Assembly: GCA_946184595.1 (NCBI GenBank)
Contig: CAMHFM010000001.1
Coordinates: forward strand, 1-24,474
From: an uncultured Azospirillum sp.
Lineage (GTDB): Bacteria > Pseudomonadota > Alphaproteobacteria > RF32 > CAG-239
Length of the DNA: 24,474 nucleotides
Direction: 5' to 3'
In this document: piece after piece, positions 1 to 7,900 of the stretch
Layout of the letters: every line of letters begins with the position of its first letter
Position numbering within the stretch: the first letter of the stretch is position 1
The notes under the pieces: model-generated
What the model saw: only the letters and a program-made list of their open reading frames with translations
What the model was told of the DNA's origin: nothing
Database searches by the model: none
Made by a program: the position numbers and the translations under genes

Positions 1-374
1 TTAATTTTCAGCATTTTTTGCTGCCAAGGAGTTTTAAGTTCAATATCTTCTAACTTTGCATCGGAAGGATTAAGCCCTTGTTTTTCGTAGATATGGAGAT
101 AAGCTTGGTGTGCTTGTTCGGAGTAGTGTCCTTGTGCATCATATCCAGCTGCTTCAATGAGCTCTTTTAATGCATCAAAGGCATCGGTTGTCGAATTATC
201 AAAATCCACGTCATTATCAGCAATAGAAAATATTAAAGATTCTACAACGCCTTCAGCATGCTCATTTTGCATCTCAGGCTTGTTAATATATTTTCTGTTG
301 TAGCGAATAGCTCTGATGTAATCGTAAAGTATTGTACTATCAATATCAAATGGGCCGTATTTTATTTTTGTCAT
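1..374 (-). CDS. Hypothetical protein, 3' end beyond the window
   Basis: An open frame starts at the ATG at 374-372 and runs off the left edge without a stop (124 complete codons). The protein begins MTKIKYGPFDIDSTILYDYI and is acidic, with many Asp, Glu, Tyr and His residues. I see no signal peptide, membrane segment or metal-binding motif, and I do not recognise the family. The start is supported by an AAGGAC Shine-Dalgarno about 7 bases upstream and by a promoter on the same strand (TTGACT at 429-424, 17-base spacer, CATATT at 406-401). It is divergent from htpX. The predicted secondary structure looks mostly helical, which is an impression only. No function is proposed. Confidence 0.7.
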   Translation of the reverse strand, partial: MTKIKYGPFDIDSTILYDYIRAIRYNRKYINKPEMQNEHAEGVVESLIFSIADNDVDFDNSTTDAFDALKELIEAAGYDAQGHYSEQAHQAYLHIYEKQGLNPSDAKLEDIELKTPWQQKMLKI

Positions 375-400
375 GTTTTTGTCCTTAAAAATTTTGTAAG

Positions 401-429
401 AATATGTCACACAGGAAATAAAGAGTCAA
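401..429 (-). promoter_or_regulatory. Sigma70-type promoter of the gene at 1-374
   Basis: Read on the minus strand: -35 TTGACT (429-424), 17-base spacer, -10 CATATT (406-401), about 27 bases before the ATG. The -35 box overlaps a GANTC site (423-427). Confidence 0.55.
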
Positions 430-459
430 TAAAAAAGTAATGTTTTGTCTATTATATTG

Positions 460-480
460 ATATAGTCTCTGTGACTATAT
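460..480. promoter_or_regulatory. Perfect 8-bp inverted repeat, operator candidate
   Basis: ATATAGTC - 5-base spacer - GACTATAT, with perfect arms. It is not followed by a T-run, so it is more like a protein-binding dyad than a terminator. It lies upstream of the minus-strand promoter at 401-429. The regulator is unknown. Confidence 0.4.
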
Positions 481-507
481 TTATATTTAAAAATATATTG
501 CAATTTA

Positions 508-525
508 TATTAGAGTATTCTAATA
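508..525. promoter_or_regulatory. Perfect 7-bp inverted repeat, operator candidate
   Basis: TATTAGA - 4-base spacer - TCTAATA. TTCTAATA is repeated directly at 518-525 and 529-536, an 11-base step (one helical turn). A weak promoter-like pair overlaps it (TTGCAA at 498-503, TAATAT at 521-526). It resembles but is one base shorter than the alphaproteobacterial Irr/ICE box, so I do not assign a regulator. Confidence 0.35.
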
Positions 526-584
526 TAATTCTAATAAAAGTTGAGTAAAGGAAATAATTCAGCTTTTATTATTCAGCAGTCGGG

Positions 585-615
585 GAGTCTGGGTAGCAAT
601 ATCCAGACTCTTTTA
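585..615 (+). terminator. Rho-independent terminator with no gene before it
   Basis: Perfect 8-bp stem GAGTCTGG (585-592) / CCAGACTC (603-610) with a 10-base loop, then TTTTA. It sits directly before the -35 box of htpX. No plus-strand gene precedes it, so it may end a roughly 70-90 nt small RNA beginning near 530-540. Both stem arms contain a GANTC site. Confidence 0.65.
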
Positions 616-644
616 TTGACCTTAGTTTCAAATCATCATAAAAT
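616..644 (+). promoter_or_regulatory. htpX promoter
   Basis: TTGACC (616-621), 17-base spacer, TAAAAT (639-644). The predicted start of transcription is near 651, with a short leader before the AAGGAA ribosome binding site (665-670). No CIRCE or heat-shock sigma element is evident. Confidence 0.6.
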
Positions 645-677
645 AGCGCCACAATAGCAAACCTAAGGAAGACTGAA

Positions 678-1520
678 ATGGGAAAGACTTTTATATTAAT
701 GTTCGGACTGATTGCAATTTTTATGTGGCTCGGAGATATGCTTGCCGGTTACGAGGGAATGAAAGTTGCATTTTTAGCGGCATTAGGTATCAATTTTATC
801 GGATATTTTTTCAGCGATACATTAGTTCTCAAACAGTATCGCGCAACAGAGGTTAATGAAAGTCAGTCCCCTGAACTTTATGGAATAGTCCAACGTCTGT
901 CACAAAAAGCTGGGCTGCCGATGCCGAAAGTTTATATTATTCCGGAGCAAAGTCCGAATGCTTTTGCTACGGGGAGAAATCCAAAACACGCAGCAGTTGC
1001 GGCAACGCAAGGCTTGTTGGAACTGATGACACCGGAAGAGGTTGAAGGTGTTCTCGCTCACGAGATGAGTCACGTTAAACACTATGATATTTTAATCGGA
1101 TCGATAGCGGCCACATGGGCGGGCGCGATTTCGTTTTTAGCCAATACGGCAAGACGCGGAACGGTAAATAATCGCTCTCAAAATCAAAAGAACGGCTTAG
1201 CATTATTAATAGGCGTTGTATTGATGCCGTTAGCAGCCACGGTTATTCAAATGGCGATTTCGCGTACGCGAGAATATAAAGCGGACGAGGGTGCAGCATA
1301 TTTAACCAACCATCCTGAATGGCTAATGTCGGCGCTTTCTAAATTAGAAAATTATGCCGGACACCTTCCTCTCCGAAAAGCAAGTTCGCAAACGGCGCAT
1401 TTGTTTATTGTCAATCCGTTTGGCGGGATGAAAAGTAATTTTTCAAGTTTATTCAGTACGCATCCGAGCACAGCGGATCGAATTGCTCAGTTAGAAAAGA
1501 TTAGAACGAAATTACAATAA
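678..1520 (+). CDS. htpX: Protease HtpX, membrane zinc metallopeptidase (M48)
   Basis: A 280-residue inner-membrane endoprotease that in known members degrades damaged or misassembled membrane proteins alongside FtsH. Two hydrophobic segments lie at about residues 4-22 and 28-47. The zinc site is HEMSH at 128-132 (H128 and H132 ligands, E129 catalytic), and the third ligand is most likely the Glu of REYKAD (about 199). Further hydrophobic stretches lie at about 140-155 and 175-195. The length matches the family. The ATG follows AAGGAA by 7 bases and has its own promoter just upstream, so it is probably monocistronic. A stem-loop follows at 1546-1590. Identification is firm. Confidence 0.95.
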   Translation: MGKTFILMFGLIAIFMWLGDMLAGYEGMKVAFLAALGINFIGYFFSDTLVLKQYRATEVNESQSPELYGIVQRLSQKAGLPMPKVYIIPEQSPNAFATGRNPKHAAVAATQGLLELMTPEEVEGVLAHEMSHVKHYDILIGSIAATWAGAISFLANTARRGTVNNRSQNQKNGLALLIGVVLMPLAATVIQMAISRTREYKADEGAAYLTNHPEWLMSALSKLENYAGHLPLRKASSQTAHLFIVNPFGGMKSNFSSLFSTHPSTADRIAQLEKIRTKLQ

Positions 1521-1545
1521 TATATATAAACATCTAATACAGTCA

Positions 1546-1590
1546 CCCCTCCAAACCGTCAGGTTTGGTCAAGGGGGCTTCGGCTTTTAA
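1546..1590 (+). terminator. Stem-loop after htpX, probable terminator
   Basis: Inner stem CCAAACC (1551-1557) / GGTTTGG (1562-1568) with a GTCA loop. An outer CCCCT/AGGGG pairing (1546-1550 / 1572-1576) is separated by a 3-base bulge. A GCTTCGGCTTTT tail and a T-rich stretch to 1600 follow. The two-tier structure is more complex than the other terminators here. Confidence 0.5.
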
Positions 1591-1874
1591 TTCTCTTTTT
1601 CGATTCCCAAAAAACACAATATCGATTCTTGCTTATATTCACGATTCTTTATTAAGAAAAAAAATTTATAAGCGCCTTCTAAAAAAACATCTGTGAATAA
1701 CTATATTAGAAAAACAAAGAGTAATCGGACTCGAAAAAAAGATGCTTTAAAAACATCGCAAAATAAGAAAGTGAGAAAAGATGACGATTCTCTGACTCGC
1801 AAAAAAATAAAAGAAAAATCGCAATCGCAAATAAAAGTAGCGATTCCCTCAAAATAAAAATTTTTTTGCGCGAA

Positions 1875-1902
1875 AAGCGAGAGTCAATAAGCCTTGACTC
1901 GC
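1875..1902. promoter_or_regulatory. Imperfect hairpin containing a -35-like box
   Basis: AGCGA(GA)GTCAA pairs with TTGACTCGCT around a TAAGCC loop, with a 2-base bulge. Each arm carries one GANTC site. The right arm contains TTGACT (1894-1899), which with TAAAAC (1917-1922) at 17 bases could be a promoter. It has no T-tract, so it is not a plus-strand terminator. Confidence 0.4.
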
Positions 1903-1932
1903 TGAAAAAAAGTGATTAAAACTTTAGGCATC

Positions 1933-1960
1933 TATAATTTTTTAACCTATAAAATGGAGG
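1933..1960 (+). promoter_or_regulatory. -10 box and ribosome binding site of the autotransporter gene
   Basis: A perfect TATAAT at 1933-1938 has no good -35 at the standard distance, which could suggest activator dependence. GGAGG at 1956-1960 lies 10 bases before the ATG at 1971 and supports that start over the in-frame Met at codon 14. Confidence 0.5.
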
Positions 1961-1970
1961 ATTTTCTGAT

Positions 1971-4900
1971 ATGCGTTATACAAGAACTGCTATCACTCAA
2001 TTAACCAAGATGTATAGAAGCGTACTGAAGAAGTGCGCTTTTTTAAATGCCTTAATTTTGACAGGTGTTGTCGCTGCATCACCGTCTTGGGCTGATTATA
2101 TCGATTATATCAATACTGAAACAACAGCGTTTCAGTTTGGTGACGTTTCAATCGCAGGCCAAGAATATATGGATAATACGGCATTCGGTGGTCGCCGTGG
2201 AGCATGGACAGATGGCAAATATCTGAACACCTTCCCGCAATATCAGCTGGAAGGTCGCTCTTTTGGATTAAGCGGTAGTAAAGCGTATGTCGGACCTGTT
2301 GAGTTGACTTTGCGTGAATTAACAGATGCCGATCATTTGATCTATAATTATCAATTGAATGGTGATGATGTCGACTTGGCAAATTTAGCACATGTTGATT
2401 TCGGTAATACTCAGAGTGAAATCGTTGCCGGTGTTGCCGGTGTTATTGGTGCAGACAATGCGCAATATACAGCTCCGGGTGTTGTTGCTTTCGCCAATCG
2501 CGATGATAGTAAAGCTGCAGGTTCAATGACCATTACTAATTCAAATATGGTTATTGATGGTGCAACCGTTAATGCAAATACAATTAACGTCAGCAGTTCA
2601 AATTTAACATTTGCCAAAAAAGGCGCTGATTTATTAACAGCAGGGTTATCTCCTGAAGTACGTTTTTATACGAATGCTGCAAGCATTGATTCAGATGGTA
2701 AGTCAGCCTTAAATGCTGATACAATGACATTTGATGGTTCTCGTGTCGTTGTTAATGCCGGTGCTGAATTGACAATCAACCCGACAACCAGTGCGACAAT
2801 TTCAAATGCAACAACAGAAGGAAATGGTGGTGCTGTTTATAACCAAGGTACAATGAATATTGGTTCTTCAACATTTGATGGTAACACCACGGCTTCAAGA
2901 GGTGGTGCTATATTCAACTATGGTACAACGTCAATCGATGGGGCTACATTTACAGGAAATAGGACAACAAGCACATCCTATCCTTCACAAGGTGGTGCGA
3001 TTTATAACGCAGGTGATGTAGAATATTTAGATAAATATGGTATATTGACTATTTCTAATTCTACTTTTGGTGATGCAAACGATAACACTAAAGGTAATAT
3101 TGCTATGCAGGGTGGTGCAATATCAAATGATAGTGGCAATGGATATAACGCAGAACTAACATTAAACAATACGAACTTCTATTATAACAAAGCACAAAGT
3201 TCAGCTGACGGAGGTTATAGTGCACTTGGTGGTGCTATTCATAGTACATTGAACGATGCTGATGTTATAGTAAATGGAGATACCACATTTAAAGGTAATT
3301 CGGCAATAGGTTATTCGGCAGAAGGTGGTGCAATCTATAATTCTTCTTGGGGTAAATTTACATTTAATGACACTGTAACTTTTGATTCAAACATAGCAGA
3401 AGATACAAACGGCGCTAATGGTGGCCAAGGTGGTGCTATATCAAATGCAGACGGCACTATGGTATTTAAGGATTTAGCAACATTTACGAATAACAAAGCT
3501 ATTGGTGATGGTCAAACATCAGGTGGTGCGCTTTATAATGCAAACGAAACAACATTTGAAAATGGTGCAACATTTACTGGTAACGAAGCTATGTATGGTG
3601 GCGCTATCTTTAACGGCGGTACTGTTAATTTAACAGATGCATCATTTACAGATAACACAGCAGGTGATGAAGGTGGCGCTATCTTTACTTATGGCGGTAC
3701 AGTAAATATTAATGCTGTAAACAGTGATGTAGCTTTCAGTAGCAACACTGCAAATGGTAATGCCAACGATATTACGAACTACAAGAGTACAATCAATCTA
3801 AATGCTGCATCGGGTAAAACAATTGCTCTTGAAGGTGGTATCGATGGTCTTGCTAGTATGGTAGCACAAAATAAAGTTAACATCACAGGTGCTGGTACGG
3901 TTGAAGCTTCTACAATCAAGAATCAAACTGTGGCTGTTAAAGGCGGTGAATTGCACTTGTCCAATGGTGAAGCCGACGGTTCTAACCTCGCCGGTTCAAC
4001 GGTTACTGTTGCTAGTGGCGCAATTGCTAATACAATTGATAAAACCATCAATAACTACTCAGACAAAATCACTCTTGCCGATGGTGCAAAAGTTAAACTC
4101 GATGCTGACTTAACTGGTACAGGAACAATTGATACTTTTGCCGGTAGTGGTAGTATAAATATTGATGGTGTTAACATCACCAGCGATGGCGCCGGTGGAT
4201 CATTGACAGTTGCCGCAGGTGCAACGATTGTTGTTGCAGAAAATACTACCGCTTATACAACAGATAAAAAATATAAAGTTACAGGTTCTGCAAGTGCAGG
4301 TGATGGTAATATTACAATTACACAACAAACCGGAGCAGGCGGTTTGGAACAGGCTGTTGATGACACAGTTCCAGGAACAACTCAAACAGTCACTTATAAT
4401 TTGACGAATAATGATACGGTTGATAGTGATGTAAAAGTAGAAAAAGCAAACTTTACAATCAATGGTGATGGTACAGGAGCATTAGACAAAGGCGTTACCC
4501 TTACCGCAGAATTAGGTGTAGATGGTAATTCTACCTTAACAATTGATAATACAAAAATTGCGGGTGATGGCGGCTCTTTGAGTAATGATGCCGGTGGTAC
4601 GGTCAATATCAATGAATCAAATATCGGTGTCAATATGAATATCAACGGTACGACAACTGTTAAGGACACAACTTTTGATCATAGTGTTATTCACGTTGGA
4701 GCAAATGGTAAATTAATCTCAGACCCGACGGTTTATAATGGTGGCGTAATTGTTCTTGATGATCCTACTGCTGTTGTTACAACGGATGGCGATACCTTCC
4801 AAAATACAGATAGAACAGGTTATAATGGTGGTGCTATTGATGCATCAGCCGGCGGAAGCGTAACACTAACAAATAACACAGTTACTAACAACAAGGCTGA

Positions 4901-7900
4901 TGCTGGTGCCGGTATCTATGCAGGTGCAAATGCAAATACGTCAATTACCGGTGGTGCATTTACATCTAACTCAGCAGTAGCTGGTAACGGTGGTGCAATC
5001 TACAACGCAGGTGCATTAACTGTTACTGATGCAAACTTTGATACAAATACGGCAACAGGCTTAGGTGGTGCTATCTACTCAACAGCCGCTGCAACAATCA
5101 ATGCAACTGGTGCTAATGTTTCATTCACAGGAAACACTGCAGGTGGTAATGCTAACGATATCTACATGCAAGGTGCTGACGGTGCTGATGTAACTTTAGC
5201 TCTTAATGCCGCAGACGGAAAATCAATCACTTTAGGTTCTGGTATTGGCGGTCAATACTATGATATCAATGTTAACGCAACAACAACCGGAAATGTTGCT
5301 CTCGGTGATGTTGCCGGTGTTGATGCAATCACGGTTGGCGGTGGTGCTGTTTCCGCAACCACAGTTGATGCAAATGCCTTAACCTTAAATGATGGTACTT
5401 TCACAACAACCGGTGTTTCAACAATCGATACGTTGAATACAGCGGCAGGTAAAACATTTACAGCTAATGCTGATCTGACTGTTCAAGGTGGTACCAACGC
5501 TGGTACAATCAATGGTACAGGTAATGTAACTCTCCTCGGTGCAGATATGACAAACGCCGGAACAATCAGTGGTACAGGTACAACTACTATCGGTAACGGT
5601 GTTGATGCTGCTAAATTAACCAACAGCGGAACAATTACAGGCAGTGATATCGTTATTTCGGCTAATGCTACATTAAATACTGCTGCTGATACAGTTACAG
5701 ATGCTGATGGTATCGCTAACGCCGGTACATTGAATCTTGCCGGTGGAGCTGGTGCAGGTACAGCTAAAGCTCTCACAAGTGCTATGACAGGTACAGGTAC
5801 TACAAATATCACAGGCTTTGTAACCAATGATAAGAGTATTGCACAAGGTACCGTTAATGTTGGAACAGATGATGGTCTTACTGTCGTTGCTGGTAATTTA
5901 GCCAACAGTGCGGCTATTGCTGCCGATGTTGTTGTTAATAACCAATCCACATTAACAAACAATGCAACAGGCGTTATCGGTTCAGCTGATCCTGCTGATA
6001 TTGCAACAGACGATTACTCATTAACAGTCGGTACACACGCAACTGCAACAAACTCTGGTACCATCAATGTTGCCGAACTCGGTACTTGGGGCAACTTCAC
6101 CAATGCTGCAGGTGCAACAATCAATGCTACGGGTATTGAAAATACATTTGACGGTACTGCTAATACAGGCGTCTTTACAAACGCAGGTACAATTAATGGT
6201 AATATTACAAACAAAGCAGGTGCTACAGGCGTTGCAGGTACTTTCACAAACGCCGCTACTGGTACTATCAATGGTCAATTTATTAACCAAACAGGTGGTA
6301 CATATACAAACAATAATAAATCATTAGGTGCAGTAGGCAACTTTGGTACTTTTAATAACGCAGGTCAACAGGGTACAAGATTAGGAACGGTAGCTGATTA
6401 TGCCGCAGGTGTTACCAACAATGCAAATGCGACATTAAATAACAATGCCAACGGTGACATCTTCTATGTTGTAAATAATGCAAACGGTACTGTTAACAAT
6501 GCAGAAGGTGCAACTATTAAGCATATAGATAACGGCGGTGCTGTTGTAAATAATGGTACTATCACAGGTGGTATTGAAAACTACGCAGGTGCTACTTTAA
6601 CATCAAATGCAAGCAATATTACTTCTGCAAGCAATTACTTCAAGAATGACGGTACTGTAACATTTACAGGTGGTACAATTCAGAGAGATATTGCTAAAGT
6701 AACAGCCGGCGGTGGTATTGTTGAAATTGCAGGCGATGTTGCTGTCTCTGCAAATAAGACAATTACAGATAACTCTGTTAAATTAACCAGTGGTAAATTT
6801 GATGTTACGGCTTTGGCTGATAGCGGTGCTATCGATCTTTCTACACTTGGTACAGGTCTTGTTGCTAACGGCGGTACATTAAGCGTTGTAGATAATGCTT
6901 ATGAAACAGTTACTTTGGGTGATGTTAATACAACAGCCGGTAATTTGAATGTTGCTATTGATGCTGCTTTAACAAGTACAGGTGATCCTGCTGTTGGTCA
7001 AGCCGATGTCATCAGTATTGCAGCTGGTAAAGCAGTAACAGGCACAAATACAATTGATATTAGCAATATTCATATCACAACCGAACCTGTAAAAACAGAG
7101 TTTACATTCCAAGTTGCTGACGATTCAGCTAAAGCAAATGTTTCTCTGTCAAAAACAACGATTACAGCCGGTACAGATATTCCAACGGCAAGTATTGGAA
7201 ACTTGTTGTTATCTTATGATAATACGACAGGTATTATTACCGGTGGTCACTCAGATTTAGCAAACGCAATAAATTCAACATTAGCAACCAAAGCATACAC
7301 AATGGGTGCTGATGAAGTTGTCGCTGCTAATAGTGTATTAGCCGGAACATCATTGTCTATCACAGGTGGCAATACAACAGCTGCTGGTGACTTGACAGTT
7401 GGTGATGGTAAAACATTAACACTCAACAACACAACATTTGCTGCTGATCTTGCTAATGCTGGCAATTTGAATCTTGGTGGTACAACCACAATCAACGGCA
7501 AAGTTTCCGGTGTTGGTGGTGCTACCGTTCTTGCAGACAGCACAGTTGCAATCAATGATACTTTCACTCAAAACAGCTTAACAATTGCTGCTCCGAGTGA
7601 TGGCGAACATGCAACGACTGTTACAGCTAATGCTTCTAATTTAATCATTGCAACTGGTATCGATAACGACGGTACTTTAAGCCTGACAGGTGGAACACTT
7701 GCTTCAGCTGTAAGTGGTGATGGTTCAACAGTTATTGATGGTACAGTCTCTTCAACTGCTGCAATCTCAAATACTGCAGGTATTACAGTAAAAGCAGCAA
7801 CCACAGCTGATCCTTCAGTAGCATCTCAATTAACAATTGGAGCATCAAATGTAGGAGCTGCAGTAGACAATGACGGTAAGTTAATCTTACAAGCAGGTGA

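Larger units (their letters stand above)
375..677. other. Intergenic regulatory region, 303 bases
   Basis: AT-rich, with no convincing coding frame of its own. It holds the promoter and ribosome binding site of the left minus-strand gene, two inverted repeats (460-480 and 508-525), a strong rightward terminator (585-615) and the htpX promoter (616-644). The terminator follows no gene on the plus strand, so it probably ends a short RNA started within this region. Confidence 0.6.
1521..1970. promoter_or_regulatory. 450-base AT-rich control region with nine GANTC sites
   Basis: No coding frame is convincing. GANTC occurs at 1602, 1624, 1643, 1728, 1786, 1794, 1842, 1881 and 1896 (first base of each). 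Five of these lie in identical CGATTC hexamers and three in GACTCG. A second motif, TCGCA followed by an A-rich run, recurs at 1756, 1797, 1819 and 1825. One perfect DnaA-box match (TGTGAATAA, 1692-1700, reverse strand TTATTCACA) is present. The region ends with the autotransporter promoter and ribosome binding site. GANTC is the target of CcrM in Alphaproteobacteria. A role in controlling the downstream adhesin is my inference. Confidence 0.6.

Noticed and set aside
258..440. 60-codon plus-strand frame at 258-440
   Set aside because: It lies mostly antisense to the minus-strand gene that has a good start, ribosome binding site and promoter, and it has no ribosome binding site of its own.
508..525. 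Irr/ICE iron-control box
   Set aside because: The arms resemble the consensus, but the spacing is one base short and no iron-related gene is adjacent.
1600..1970. Replication origin
   Set aside because: It is AT-rich with clustered GANTC, but only one perfect DnaA box was found and there is no CtrA-type TTAA-N7-TTAA pair. The flanking genes are not typical origin neighbours. GC skew over the whole genome would settle it.
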